A stretch of DNA of 64,000 nt from Serratia proteamaculans (GTDB lineage: Bacteria > Pseudomonadota > Gammaproteobacteria > Enterobacterales > Enterobacteriaceae): contig NZ_WBKI01000004.1 in the NCBI RefSeq assembly GCF_008830365.1, positions 186,001 through 250,000 of the forward strand. Direction: 5' to 3'. Positions within the stretch are counted from its first letter, which is position 1; every line of letters begins with the position of its first letter. Both the position numbers and the translations under genes were made by a program. The notes below the pieces were generated by a model. It was given only the letters and a program-made list of their open reading frames with translations. It had not been told where the DNA came from and ran no database searches. Of the stretch, positions 19,276 through 31,698 are shown one piece after another.

Positions 19276-19782
19276 CTATGCATACAGATTGCCAAACACG
19301 GAGAGGTGGGTCAGATACAACCGGGTATCGAACTCCAGTTGATGGTAATTGGGTTCCATATGGCAACACAGGCTGTAGAAGGCTTTGTTGTGGTCTTTCT
19401 CTTTCAGGTGCGCCAGTTCATGCACCACGATCATGCGTAGAAACGGCTCCGGTGCCAGCTTGAATACCGTCGCCACGCGGATTTCTGCCTTGGCCTTCAG
19501 CTTGCCGCCCTGTACGCGGGAAATGGCGGTGTGCATGCCGAGTGCGTGTTTCATTACCTGGATTTTACCGTCGTAGGCCACTTTACTCAGCGGCTGGGCA
19601 TTGCGCAGATACTGGTTTTTCAGATCGACGGTAAATTGATAAAGCGACTTGTCGGTGGTGCAGTCGTGCACCTGGGGATAGCGCTGCAACAGCACCTCAC
19701 CCAGACGTTGCTGGTCGATCAACTGCTGCACCTGGCTTTGCAGATGTTCAGAGTAACCCTGCAAGTAAGTCAGTTCGGACAT
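19276..19782 (-). CDS. ygjP: YgjP-family zinc metalloprotease-like protein
   Basis: A 168-residue protein of the YgjP/UTP-pyrophosphatase-annotated M48-like family. The zinc motif HELAH covers residues 121-125 and His131 could be a further ligand. The true start is ATG 19782 with GGGAAG upstream and the conserved [11 protein letters not shown]-terminus; a longer in-frame extension runs through non-conserved sequence. It is divergent from rlmG with about 150 bases between them, as in E. coli. Its substrate has not been established. Confidence 0.88.
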   Translation of the reverse strand: MSELTYLQGYSEHLQSQVQQLIDQQRLGEVLLQRYPQVHDCTTDKSLYQFTVDLKNQYLRNAQPLSKVAYDGKIQVMKHALGMHTAISRVQGGKLKAKAEIRVATVFKLAPEPFLRMIVVHELAHLKEKDHNKAFYSLCCHMEPNYHQLEFDTRLYLTHLSVFGNLYA

Positions 19783-19931
19783 CGTCTTCCCGTATTGGCC
19801 ATAATTCAGCGGGTCATTGTATGATGTTTTTTCGCGCAAAGCCCGCAAAGGGCAATTTATCCGAAAAAACATTTTACTGCCGGACGTTTTTAGGGGATAA
19901 ACAGCCCAAATTTTATCAGTCAGGAGGGGCA

Positions 19932-21071
19932 ATGAGCCAACTCGATCTGGGAACACAGCAACTTGAGCTGGAACGTTATCCCCAACAGGAAGAATCCACC
20001 CAACTACAGGCGTGGGAAGCGGCAGATGAATATCTGCTGCAACAGCTTGAAAATGTAAACATTGGCGATCGTCCGGTGCTGATTTTCAACGACAACTTTG
20101 GCACGCTGGCCTGTGCGCTGCACGGTCATCAGCCTTACAGCATCAGCGATTCCTATATGAGCCAGTTGGCCACGCGCCATAACCTGAAGCTCAATGAATT
20201 GGATCCGGAGCAGGTTACGCTGCTGGACACCTTGGCCGAATTACCTGCGTCACCGGCGGTGGTGCTGATCCGTATTCCTAAAGCGCTGGCACTGCTGGAA
20301 CAGCAACTGCGTGCGTTGCGTGATGTGGTGGCACCGGACACGGTGATCATCGCCGGGGCCAAAGCGCGTGACGTGCATACCTCAACCATGCAGCTGTTTG
20401 AAAAGGTGCTCGGTCCTACTCGCACCAGCCTGGCATGGAAGAAAGCGCGGTTGATCCACTGTGACGTCGCCGACATCGTGCCACCGGCAGCGCCGGTAAC
20501 CACCAACTGGGTGCTGGACGGTACCGATTGGATTATCCACAACCATGCCAACGTGTTCTCACGCAGCAATCTGGATATTGGCGCACGCCTGTTCCTGGAT
20601 CATCTGCCGCATGACATTGAAGGCCACATCATCGATCTGGGCTGCGGCAACGGTATCATCGGCATGGCCGCATTGATGCAGAACCCGCAAGCGCAGGTGA
20701 GCTTTGTTGATGAGTCCTACATGGCGGTGGCCTCCAGCGAACTTAACGTGGAACACAACCTGCCGCAGGACATGGATCGTTGTCAGTTTGAAGTGAATAA
20801 CTCGCTGGCGGGGATTGAGCGTGAAAGCGTGCAGGCGGTGCTGTGTAACCCTCCGTTCCACCAGCAGCATGCGATCACCGATCACACCGCCTGGCAGATG
20901 TTCTGTGACGCCAAGCGTTGCCTGCAGGTAGGCGGTGAGCTGCGCATCGTCGGTAACCGCCATCTGGATTACCACCAGAAACTAAAGCGTTTGTTCGGCA
21001 ACTGCACCCTGATCGCATCCAACAAGAAGTTCGTGATCCTGAAAGCGGTGAAATCCGGTGCGCGTTACTGA
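19932..21071 (+). CDS. rlmG: 23S rRNA (guanine(1835)-N2)-methyltransferase RlmG
   Basis: RlmG methylates N2 of G1835 in 23S rRNA. The 379-residue protein has a degenerate N-terminal methyltransferase-like domain and a catalytic C-terminal domain with the SAM motif [12 protein letters not shown] near residue 232 and the catalytic NPPFH near residue 302. ATG 19932 follows an AGGAGG site, and the open frame upstream is not conserved. It converges with fadH downstream. Confidence 0.94.
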   Translation: MSQLDLGTQQLELERYPQQEESTQLQAWEAADEYLLQQLENVNIGDRPVLIFNDNFGTLACALHGHQPYSISDSYMSQLATRHNLKLNELDPEQVTLLDTLAELPASPAVVLIRIPKALALLEQQLRALRDVVAPDTVIIAGAKARDVHTSTMQLFEKVLGPTRTSLAWKKARLIHCDVADIVPPAAPVTTNWVLDGTDWIIHNHANVFSRSNLDIGARLFLDHLPHDIEGHIIDLGCGNGIIGMAALMQNPQAQVSFVDESYMAVASSELNVEHNLPQDMDRCQFEVNNSLAGIERESVQAVLCNPPFHQQHAITDHTAWQMFCDAKRCLQVGGELRIVGNRHLDYHQKLKRLFGNCTLIASNKKFVILKAVKSGARY

Positions 21072-21079
21072 TTGATTGA

Positions 21080-21104
21080 GGGGCGCAGTGAATGCGCCCC
21101 TGAT
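21080..21104. terminator. Hairpin between converging rlmG and fadH
   Basis: GGGGCGCA (21080-21087) pairs perfectly with TGCGCCCC (21093-21100) around a five-base loop. T tracts are poor on both sides, so it may be a weak bidirectional terminator or a 3'-end stabilising stem. Confidence 0.5.
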
Positions 21105-21109
21105 TGTCA

Positions 21110-23146
<2,037 letters not shown>

Positions 23147-23149
23147 TCA

Positions 23150-23272
23150 TCCCCCCGCATCTTTCAAACTGCAGCGTTGTTGGCCGCGTTCGTTCACCCC
23201 AGTCACTTACCAAAGTAAGCTCCAGGGGACTCTCAAACTTGCCGCCTAACTGCAGCTCGAAAGCTTTTGGGT
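23150..23272 (-). repeat. ERIC element upstream of fadH
   Basis: About 123 bases of imperfect palindrome. On the minus strand the centre reads TTACTTTGGTAAGTGACTGG, and the flanks include the ERIC core segments GTAAGTGACTGGGGTGAACG and, on the other strand, AAGTAAGCTCCAGGGGACTC, which match the familiar enterobacterial ERIC consensus closely. It ends some 19 bases before the fadH start codon. The remaining 283 bases up to the ABC-F gene (23273-23555) show no gene or further repeat. Confidence 0.85.
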
Positions 23273-23555
23273 ATGATCAGTTGTTATTATTATGTACGAC
23301 CAAGTGGTCGGATGAGATAAATCTAGCCGTTGTCTCTGCCGTTGGGAATCTGCGTTGCGCTGAATGTGATAGATGTCATGGATCTTTATTGTTGTTTGCA
23401 TCGTGAACAACAAATCGGTTAGCATTTGCGCGTTGAAATTCCTTCTTTCTGCGGAGCCATTACCGAAAATGAACAAACACGCCTGTTGATATCTTGTCCC
23501 ACGTAGCGCACATCAGTGCCATGTGGGGATATTTTGATCTCATCCAGGAGTGCTT

Positions 23556-25175
23556 ATGGCTCATTTTGCGCAGTCCCCTCATTTTGTTTTACATCAACTG
23601 ACCTGCCAGTTTGCTGACGGCGAAACGCTGTTCGGCCCGTTGGATCTCACTTTCGATCAACAGCACTGCGGCCTGGTTGGGCGTAACGGCGTCGGAAAAA
23701 CTCGTCTGCTACGGCTGATTGCCGGGCTGGATCTGCCCGGTGGTGGGCATGTCGAATCGCATGCTTCATTGGCCTACGTAGCGCAGCAGCCAGACATCGC
23801 GCCACAGACTACGCTGGCCCAACTGTTGGGCTACGGCGAGACCTTTGCCGCACTGGCCCGCCTTGAGCAGGGGCGACCGCAGCCGGACGATATCGATCGT
23901 CTGGAAGGGCAGTGGGATCTGAACGATCGTTTGCAGGCTGCATTTTCCACCGCCGGGTTACCGGCTTTCGATCCGCAACGGCCGGCAAAGGATCTCAGTG
24001 GTGGCGAACGGATGCGCGCCGCATTGTGCGGTGCGATGCTGGGCAATGCTGACTTCTTGTTATTGGACGAACCGACCAACCATCTTGATACTCGCGCTCG
24101 CGAGGGGCTGTATCGGCAGTTAGAAAACTGGCGCGGCGGTTTGCTGGTCGCCAGCCACGATCGACAACTGCTGGCGCGTATGCAGCGTATTGTCGAGCTG
24201 ACGCCCGGCGCACTGCACAGCTACGGTGGTAACTACCATGATTATAGCCACCAGCGTGAGCTGGAGCAGCAGGCGGCACGTGCCGGGCTGGAACATGCGC
24301 GTCAGGAGCGTCGGCGCACTCGTGCCCGACAGCAGAAAGAGCACGACATTAGCCAGCGGCGCTCTGCGCAGACGCTGAAAACTGTCGATACGCTGAACAT
24401 CGCCTCCTTTGAGCGCGTGGCTTACAAGGCGGCGGCCAAAGAGAGCCTGGGTACGCTGTGCAAACAGCATCAGGAGCAGAAAGGCGCCCTCGATGCCGCA
24501 GTAAATGAAGCCTGGCAGCGGGTAGAGGAAGACAGCCCGGTAATGTTGACCCTGCCGGGCAGCGCTGTGGCGGCGGGCAAACAGGTTCTGGTGCTGGAAC
24601 AGCTGCAACTGCCTTTTATCACTATGCCGCCGTTGGATTTACGTATCGATGGCCCGATGCGCGTGGCGCTGACCGGCCCGAATGGCTGCGGTAAATCCAC
24701 CTTGCTGAAGGTGATCCTGGGGCAATGGGCAGCCAGGGGCGGTCGTTGCCACTGTCCGTTGCCGACGGCTTATCTCGACCAAAACCTTTCGCAGCTCAAT
24801 CTGTCGCTCTCGGTGGTTGAGCATCTTGGCCTGCAGGATTCGCCGCTAAATGAGGGCAGGATGCGCAGTCAGTTGGCACAGTTGCAGCTAAACGCCGAGC
24901 GCGTACTGTTGCCCCTGGCGGCGCTGAGTGGAGGGGAACGGCTGAAAGCGGCGCTGGCCTGCATGTTGTGGCGGCAGGAACCGGCGCAGTTGCTGCTGCT
25001 GGATGAACCGACCAATCACCTGGATCTGGCATCGTCACTGGCGATCGAGGCCGCGTTGGCCAGTTTTCCCGGCGCGATGCTGGTGGTCTCCCATGATGAA
25101 GCGTTTTTGCAGGCACTGAAATTAACTCACCGTTTGCAATGGCGGCAGGAAGGGTGGCAATTGCAGAGCCTTTGA
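23556..25175 (+). CDS. ABC-F family ATPase (soluble tandem ABC protein)
   Basis: A 539-residue protein with two ABC ATPase domains and no membrane segment. Domain 1 has GRNGVGKT, LSGGERMR and LLLDEPTNHLD; domain 2 has GPNGCGKST, LSGGERLK and LLLLDEPTNHLD. The roughly 80-residue interdomain linker is rich in Arg, Gln and Lys, as in ABC-F proteins that act on ribosomes. It is not one of the four standard enteric ABC-F proteins (Uup, EttA, YbiT, YheS) as far as I can tell. ATG 23556 is preferred over GTG 23550 because CAGGAG lies at the right distance. It stands alone, so role (translation factor or antibiotic protection) is open. Confidence 0.85.
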   Translation: MAHFAQSPHFVLHQLTCQFADGETLFGPLDLTFDQQHCGLVGRNGVGKTRLLRLIAGLDLPGGGHVESHASLAYVAQQPDIAPQTTLAQLLGYGETFAALARLEQGRPQPDDIDRLEGQWDLNDRLQAAFSTAGLPAFDPQRPAKDLSGGERMRAALCGAMLGNADFLLLDEPTNHLDTRAREGLYRQLENWRGGLLVASHDRQLLARMQRIVELTPGALHSYGGNYHDYSHQRELEQQAARAGLEHARQERRRTRARQQKEHDISQRRSAQTLKTVDTLNIASFERVAYKAAAKESLGTLCKQHQEQKGALDAAVNEAWQRVEEDSPVMLTLPGSAVAAGKQVLVLEQLQLPFITMPPLDLRIDGPMRVALTGPNGCGKSTLLKVILGQWAARGGRCHCPLPTAYLDQNLSQLNLSLSVVEHLGLQDSPLNEGRMRSQLAQLQLNAERVLLPLAALSGGERLKAALACMLWRQEPAQLLLLDEPTNHLDLASSLAIEAALASFPGAMLVVSHDEAFLQALKLTHRLQWRQEGWQLQSL

Positions 25176-25188
25176 TGGAAAACAGCGG

Positions 25189-26655
25189 TCAGGGACGGAT
25201 GCATTCCAGCAGCAGGGTAAAGGCGGCGGCCATTTGCTCTTCCGGCACGCAGGCGAAGCCCATCAGCAGGCCACGGCGATGGTTGGGCAGCATGTAGTAA
25301 CGCGACAGCGGCCGCACCAGTACGCCGCGTTCGTTGGCGGCGGCGGCGATCGCGACATCGTCAGTCTGGTCCGGCAGGTTAAGGATCAGGTGCAGCCCGG
25401 CGTTGTTGTTGAATTCGCTCAACGCCTGTTTGCCCAGGTGCTGTTCGATCAATGCGGTCAAAAACGCCCGGCGGCGGGCATACAACAACCGCATGCGACG
25501 GATATGCGCGGTGTAGTGGCCTTCCTGAATAAACTGCGCCAATGCGGTCTGGATCAGCAGATGACCGCCGCGGTACAGCTCGGCATGGGCGGTTTTCAAC
25601 GCCGCGACCAGCGGCTTTGGCAACACCACGTAGCCCAGCCGTAGTGCCGGGTACAGCGTTTTACTGAAGGTGCCGATATAGATCACCGGTGCGTCGGCTT
25701 CCAGTCCCTGCAATGCCGGGATCGGCTGGCCGGAAAAGCGGAATTCACTGTCGTAGTCATCCTCAACGATCCAACTGCCGCCGTTGCGCGCGAGCGCCAG
25801 CAAGCGTTGTCGCCGCGCCAGACTCATTACCGATCCCAGCGGATATTGGTGCGACGGAGTAACAAATATCAGTCGCGGTGCACCTGTGGGTTGCTCAGGC
25901 GGTACCATGCCGGCCTCATCAACCGCCAGCGGGCAGATATTCACGTCGTTCATTCGCAGGATATTGCGGATCCCCCAATAGCCCGGTTCTTCAATCCAGG
26001 CGTCGTCGCCAGGATTGCACAGTAGCCGCGTCACCAGATCTATCGCCTGATGGATGCCCTCGGTAATCAGAATTTGCTCCGGCGAACAGCGTACCGAGCG
26101 CGCCACACGCAGATAATCCACCAGCGCATGTTGCAGTTCCGGGCTGCCACCCTGGTTGCTGTAGGTCAGTTTCTGCGGGGCTGGGCGACGGCTAATGCGT
26201 GCCTGGATCTTGCTGAATAACTGATGAGGGAAGGCATTCACATCGGGTACGCCGGGGATAAATGCGCCCCATTGTTTGGGGCTGGCGCTGGCGTGATGCA
26301 ACAGAGCGGCGCCACGCGCCGACAGCTCAATACCTCGTTGCTCCCCGTCACTGCCGGCAGGAGCACTGGCAGTGGATAAACAACTGTCCGGCACGGTTTC
26401 GGCGACGAATGTGCCACTTCCGGCGCGCGCCAAAACATATCCTTCCGCCAGCAATTGTTCGTAAACGGTTAAAACCGTGTTGCGTGAAAGGCTAAGCTCC
26501 TGCGCCAGATCGCGTGAGGCGGGCAGGCGACTGGAGGGCGGCAGGCTGCCGTCCAGAATGCTGGTGCGGATCGCGTTATATAGCCGTTTATGCAGCTTGT
26601 CATCGGGCTGTTCGCCGAGACGCTGCAATAACAGGTCACCACTCAATGAGCGCAA
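25189..26655 (-). CDS. MocR/GabR-type regulator with aminotransferase domain
   Basis: A 488-residue fusion of a GntR winged helix (residues 20-85, LPASRDLAQELSLSRNTVLTV) to a fold-type I aminotransferase domain. The PLP-binding lysine is Lys332 in YIGTFSKTLYPALRLGY. The start is a TTG preceded by GAGGG; no ATG fits the conserved N-terminus better. It is divergent from gabT with 128 bases between the start codons, the arrangement of GabR-gabTD in Gram-positives, so GABA-responsive activation of gabTD is the natural inference. PdxR-type roles are less likely here. Confidence 0.85.
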   Translation of the reverse strand: MRSLSGDLLLQRLGEQPDDKLHKRLYNAIRTSILDGSLPPSSRLPASRDLAQELSLSRNTVLTVYEQLLAEGYVLARAGSGTFVAETVPDSCLSTASAPAGSDGEQRGIELSARGAALLHHASASPKQWGAFIPGVPDVNAFPHQLFSKIQARISRRPAPQKLTYSNQGGSPELQHALVDYLRVARSVRCSPEQILITEGIHQAIDLVTRLLCNPGDDAWIEEPGYWGIRNILRMNDVNICPLAVDEAGMVPPEQPTGAPRLIFVTPSHQYPLGSVMSLARRQRLLALARNGGSWIVEDDYDSEFRFSGQPIPALQGLEADAPVIYIGTFSKTLYPALRLGYVVLPKPLVAALKTAHAELYRGGHLLIQTALAQFIQEGHYTAHIRRMRLLYARRRAFLTALIEQHLGKQALSEFNNNAGLHLILNLPDQTDDVAIAAAANERGVLVRPLSRYYMLPNHRRGLLMGFACVPEEQMAAAFTLLLECIRP

Positions 26656-26726
26656 TTGGATCCCTCAATTAATCGTAACTGGCTCTCGATTATAGGGCCA
26701 CATCCTGTGTAAATAAACGTCATTGT

Positions 26727-26740
26727 TTCACAAATGTGAA
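26727..26740. promoter_or_regulatory. Palindrome in the gabT regulator-gabT gap
   Basis: TTCACA and TGTGAA form a perfect inverted repeat around two A bases, midway between the divergent genes. It could be the binding site of the MocR-type regulator or a CRP-like half-site pair with short spacing. Purely positional inference. Confidence 0.35.
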
Positions 26741-26783
26741 CGAAACGTACAGATGGCACCGCCCACCGACCGGAGAGAACAAC

Positions 26784-28049
26784 ATGAAAAACGCAGAATT
26801 GAATCAACGTCGTCAGGATGCCACCCCTCGTGGGGTAGGTGTGATGTGTGATTTTTACGCAGAGCGCGCAGAGAACGCCACGCTGTGGGATGTCGAAGGC
26901 AATGAAGTGATCGATTTCGCCTCCGGTATTGCGGTACTGAATACCGGGCACCGCCACCCTAAGGTGATCGCCGCGATTGAAAAGCAGCTGAAGGCTTTCA
27001 CCCACACCGCTTACCAAATTGTTCCTTACGAAAGCTACGTAACCCTGGCGGAACGTATCAACCAGCGTGCGCCAATCGAAGGCCCATGCAAAACCGCCTT
27101 CTTTACCACCGGTGCCGAAGCGGTAGAGAACGCGGTCAAAATTGCCCGTGCCCATACCGGTCGCCCAGGGCTTATCACCTTTGGCGGCGGTTTCCACGGC
27201 CGTACCTACATGACCATGGCGCTGACTGGCAAAGTGGCACCTTACAAGCTGGGCTTCGGACCCTTCCCCGGTTCAGTGTTCCACGGGCAATACCCGAATG
27301 CGCTGTACGGCGTGACCACCGAAGACGCGATGAACAGCCTGGAACGCATCTTTAAAGCGGATATCGATCCCAAGCAGGTCGCGGCCATCGTGCTGGAGCC
27401 GGTACAGGGCGAGGGCGGTTTCAACATCGCACCGGCCGAATTCATGCAAGCGCTGCGTACACTGTGCGACGAGCACGGCATTCTGCTGATTGCCGATGAA
27501 GTACAAACCGGGTTTGCCCGTACCGGCAAGCTGTTCGCCATGGATCATTACAGCGTGAAACCCGACCTTATCACCATGGCGAAAAGCCTGGCGGGCGGTA
27601 TGCCGCTGTCGGCGGTGGCCGGGCGTGCCGAAGTGATGGACGCTCCGGCACCGGGTGGGCTGGGTGGTACCTATGCCGGTAACCCACTGGCAGTGGCGGC
27701 AGCGCTGGCGGTACTGGAGGTGATTGAAGAAGAACAACTGTGCCAGCGTTCGCAACGTCTGGGTCAGCATCTGGTGGAAGTGTTGCAACAGGCGCGCCAG
27801 ACCAACCCGGCGATCGTGGATATCCGTGCGCAGGGTTCGATGGTCGCGGTGGAGTTCAACGATCCGAAGACCGGCAAACCTTCGGCGGAGATTACCCGTC
27901 AGGTACAGCAGAAAGCGTTGGCAGAAGGCCTGTTGCTACTGAGCTGCGGCGTCAATGGCAACGTGATCCGCTTCCTGTACCCGCTGACCATTCCTGAAGA
28001 TCAGTTCACCAAGGCGCTGGGCATTCTTTCTCGCGCGCTGGCCCAATAA
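26784..28049 (+). CDS. gabT: 4-aminobutyrate--2-oxoglutarate transaminase GabT
   Basis: GabT moves the amino group of GABA to 2-oxoglutarate, giving succinate semialdehyde and glutamate. The 421-residue class-III aminotransferase has GAEAVENAVKIARAHTGRPG near residue 110, IADEVQTGFARTG, and the PLP lysine Lys267 in TMAKSLAGG. ATG 26784 follows CGGAGAG; an open frame upstream is not conserved. It is followed 13 bases later by gabD and then by a permease, making a complete uptake-and-degradation unit. Confidence 0.93.
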   Translation: MKNAELNQRRQDATPRGVGVMCDFYAERAENATLWDVEGNEVIDFASGIAVLNTGHRHPKVIAAIEKQLKAFTHTAYQIVPYESYVTLAERINQRAPIEGPCKTAFFTTGAEAVENAVKIARAHTGRPGLITFGGGFHGRTYMTMALTGKVAPYKLGFGPFPGSVFHGQYPNALYGVTTEDAMNSLERIFKADIDPKQVAAIVLEPVQGEGGFNIAPAEFMQALRTLCDEHGILLIADEVQTGFARTGKLFAMDHYSVKPDLITMAKSLAGGMPLSAVAGRAEVMDAPAPGGLGGTYAGNPLAVAAALAVLEVIEEEQLCQRSQRLGQHLVEVLQQARQTNPAIVDIRAQGSMVAVEFNDPKTGKPSAEITRQVQQKALAEGLLLLSCGVNGNVIRFLYPLTIPEDQFTKALGILSRALAQ

Positions 28050-28062
28050 GGAGTGATCGGCA

Positions 28063-29517
28063 ATGAAATTGAATAATCCCGAGCTGCTGCGCAGCCAGTG
28101 CCTGATTAACGGTGAGTGGTGTGATGCGCTGAGCGGCAAGCGTGAAGCAGTGATCAACCCGGCGACCGGCGTCGAATTGGCCAGTATTCCGCTGGTCAGC
28201 GGTGAGGAAACCCAACAGGCGATTAACGCGGCGCAGGTGGCGCAGCAAGGCTGGAAACAACTGACGGCCAAGCAACGTTCCGCACTGCTGCTGGCCTGGG
28301 CCGACAAGGTACTGGCAGCGCAAGAAGATTTGGCTCAGCTGATGACCGCTGAGCAGGGCAAGTCATTGGCGGAAGCGCGTGGCGAAGTGGCCTATGCCGC
28401 TTCGTTTATCACCTGGTTTGCCGAAGAAGCTAAACGGGTCGACGGGGCGGTATTGCAGGCGCCGCTGGCCTCACAGCGCCTGGTGGTGGTCAAACAACCG
28501 ATTGGCGTTTGCGCGGCGATCACGCCGTGGAACTTCCCGGCGGCGATGATTACCCGCAAGGTAGCACCGGCGCTGGCAGCAGGCTGCGCCATTATCGTTA
28601 AACCGGCCGAACAAACGCCGCTGACCGCGCTGGCGTTAGGCAAGCTGGCGCAGGATGCCGGCATTCCGGCGGGCGTGTTGCAGGTGGTCACCGGCGATGC
28701 TGCTCAGGTGGGCAAGGTGCTGTGCGACAGCCCGGTAGTACGCAAACTGAGTTTTACCGGTTCGACCGAGGTCGGCCGCATTCTGATGGCGCAGTGCGCG
28801 CCAACCATCAAAAAACTGTCGCTGGAACTGGGCGGTAATGCGCCGGTGATCGTGTTCGACGATGCCAACCTGGACGCGGCGGTGGCGGGCATTATGGCCT
28901 CCAAATTCCGCAACAGCGGCCAGACCTGCGTTTGCGCCAACCGTATCTATGTACAGGACGGTATTTATGACCGTCTGGTGGACAAACTGGTGGCGGCGGT
29001 CGAACAACTGAAAGTTGGTGACGGCAGCCAGGAGGGCACCACACAGGGGCCGTTGATCGACCAGGACGCAGTGGAAAAAGTACAAAGCCACATCGACGAT
29101 GCGTTGATCAAGGGTGCACAGATCGCTATCGGCGGTCAGCCACACGCGCTGGGACGGACCTTCTTCCAGCCGACGGTCGTGACTGGGGTGACGCAAAAAA
29201 TGCGCTTCGCCAAAGAAGAAACCTTTGGCCCGGTAGCGCCGCTGTTCCGTTTCCATGATGAGGCGGAAGCCATCGCGATGGCCAACGATACCGAATTTGG
29301 CCTGGCCGCCTACCTGTTCACGCAGAACGCCTCGCGCCAGTGGCGGGTACCGGAAGCGTTGGAATACGGCATGGTCGGCATCAATACCGGACTGATTTCT
29401 AACGAAGTCGCGCCGTTTGGCGGCGTGAAGCAGTCAGGGCTCGGACGTGAAGGATCGCGTTACGGGATTGAAGAATATCTGGAGTTGAAATACCTGTGTA
29501 TCGATGTGAGCTGTTAA
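28063..29517 (+). CDS. gabD: NADP-dependent succinate-semialdehyde dehydrogenase GabD
   Basis: GabD oxidises succinate semialdehyde to succinate for entry into the TCA cycle. The 484-residue aldehyde dehydrogenase carries the catalytic Cys289 (NSGQTCVCANR) and general base Glu255 (LELGGNAPVIV), plus the cofactor segment ITPWNFPAAMITRK. An AAGGAG site precedes the start. It is coupled to gabT by a 13-base gap. Confidence 0.94.
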   Translation: MKLNNPELLRSQCLINGEWCDALSGKREAVINPATGVELASIPLVSGEETQQAINAAQVAQQGWKQLTAKQRSALLLAWADKVLAAQEDLAQLMTAEQGKSLAEARGEVAYAASFITWFAEEAKRVDGAVLQAPLASQRLVVVKQPIGVCAAITPWNFPAAMITRKVAPALAAGCAIIVKPAEQTPLTALALGKLAQDAGIPAGVLQVVTGDAAQVGKVLCDSPVVRKLSFTGSTEVGRILMAQCAPTIKKLSLELGGNAPVIVFDDANLDAAVAGIMASKFRNSGQTCVCANRIYVQDGIYDRLVDKLVAAVEQLKVGDGSQEGTTQGPLIDQDAVEKVQSHIDDALIKGAQIAIGGQPHALGRTFFQPTVVTGVTQKMRFAKEETFGPVAPLFRFHDEAEAIAMANDTEFGLAAYLFTQNASRQWRVPEALEYGMVGINTGLISNEVAPFGGVKQSGLGREGSRYGIEEYLELKYLCIDVSC

Positions 29518-29575
29518 CCACCGGGAAATTAACCGATCCCGGTGGCCAGGGCCGCCGGGAGACAAAGGATGCCGT

Positions 29576-30820
29576 ATGTCTGCTGAAAATACCTCTGTTT
29601 CTCCGGCGCTTGCCGCCGGGGTGCGAGCACCTGCACCCACCAAATCACTGAGTTTCCTCGAAGGGGTGGCGATGATTGTCGGCACCAACATTGGCGCCGG
29701 CGTGTTGTCTATCGCTTACGCTTCCAGCAAGGCCGGTTTTTTACCGCTGTTGTTTTGGCTGGTGCTGGTGGGCAGCCTGACCACCATCACCATGCTGTAC
29801 GTTGCCGAATCTACCCTGCGCACCCGCGCCCACCTGCAATTAAGCGGGCTGGCGAAACGTTATGTCGGTGGCATTGGTGCCTGGCTGATGTTTGCTTCGG
29901 TTTGCGTTAACAGCGTCGGGGCGCTGACCGCCTACATGACCGGCAGCGGCAAGCTGTTGCAGTCCCTGTTTGGCATCTCTCCGGCGATCGGCAGCCTGCT
30001 GTTTTTCGTGCCGGCGGCGGGGGTGTTGTACCTGGGGCTGAAGGCGATTGGCCGCGGCGAAAAGTTTATCAGTATCGGTATGGTGGTGATGCTGACCGCG
30101 CTGGTGGCGGCCACACTGCTTAAAGACACCAGCCAGATGCGCAACCTGTTGGACGGTGACTGGCGCTTTATGGTGCCGGTATTCAACGTGGTAGTGTTTT
30201 GCTTCTCGGCGCAGTACATCGTGCCGGAAATGGCACGCGGTTTCTCCGATAAGCCGGAGCAACTGCCCAAGGCGATTATGGTCGGCATGGCGGTGACCTT
30301 TGTGCTGCTGGCGGCGGTGCCGATGTCGGTGATTGCGCTCAGCGGGTTGGCGGGTATCTCTGATGTGGCGACCATCTCCTGGGGCCAGGCGTTAGGACAG
30401 TGGGCGTTCTTCTCCGCCAACATCTTTGCTCTGTGCGCGATGCTGACCTCTTATTGGGGGTTGGGCGGCAGTTTCCTGACCAATATTTTCGACCAGTTCA
30501 GCCTGGGTAATGACGAACAGCCACTGCGCCGCTTCGGTGTGTTGATGCTGGTGGTGTTGCCGCCGTTTGTGCTGGCATACAGCGGGCTGGTGTCCTTCGT
30601 TAACGCGCTGTATTTCGCCGGGGTATTCAGTGGGGTGATCCTGTCGATTATGCCGATGCTGATCCTGCGTGGGGCGCGTAAGCACGGCGACCAGACGCCA
30701 CGCTGGCAGTGCAGCTGGATCACTCACCCGTTGTTGCAGGTCAGCATCGTATTGCTGTATCTGGGCAGCGCGGTGTACGCGATTGCGTCGCTGTTTGGCT
30801 ATCTGCCCTCTGGATGGTGA
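29576..30820 (+). CDS. HAAAP-family amino-acid permease of the gab cluster
   Basis: A 414-residue inner-membrane permease with about 11 hydrophobic segments. The first, GVAMIVGTNIGAGVLSIAYA, is the unwound-helix signature of the hydroxy/aromatic amino acid permease family (Mtr, TnaB, TyrP, SdaC). Position directly after gabD, 58 bases away on the same strand, suggests it imports GABA or a related amino acid, in place of the unrelated APC-type GabP of E. coli. The family usually transports aromatic amino acids or serine, so substrate is inferred from context only. A strong terminator follows. Confidence 0.8.
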   Translation: MSAENTSVSPALAAGVRAPAPTKSLSFLEGVAMIVGTNIGAGVLSIAYASSKAGFLPLLFWLVLVGSLTTITMLYVAESTLRTRAHLQLSGLAKRYVGGIGAWLMFASVCVNSVGALTAYMTGSGKLLQSLFGISPAIGSLLFFVPAAGVLYLGLKAIGRGEKFISIGMVVMLTALVAATLLKDTSQMRNLLDGDWRFMVPVFNVVVFCFSAQYIVPEMARGFSDKPEQLPKAIMVGMAVTFVLLAAVPMSVIALSGLAGISDVATISWGQALGQWAFFSANIFALCAMLTSYWGLGGSFLTNIFDQFSLGNDEQPLRRFGVLMLVVLPPFVLAYSGLVSFVNALYFAGVFSGVILSIMPMLILRGARKHGDQTPRWQCSWITHPLLQVSIVLLYLGSAVYAIASLFGYLPSGW

Positions 30821-30861
30821 ATTGCCTTCCCTCAAGAAGTGATGTTGTTTCTCGATAATTG

Positions 30862-30891
30862 AGAACGGCGGCGTCGTGGCCGCCGGTTTTT

Positions 30892-30893
<2 letters not shown>
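30862..30893 (+). terminator. Intrinsic terminator of the gab cluster
   Basis: CGGCGGC (30866-30872) pairs with GCCGCCG (30879-30885), followed by GTTTTTTT. It abuts the stop codon of the converging yfcF gene. Confidence 0.85.
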
Positions 30894-31587
<694 letters not shown>

Positions 31588-31698
31588 TCAATCTGTTAGC
31601 GGAAAGTTATTTCAACGAAGACTCGTGCTGCAGGCGATGGCCACTGGCATTGTGATATATTTGTTGCCATTAAGTTGAGTTTGGCAGCGTGAAGTAAC

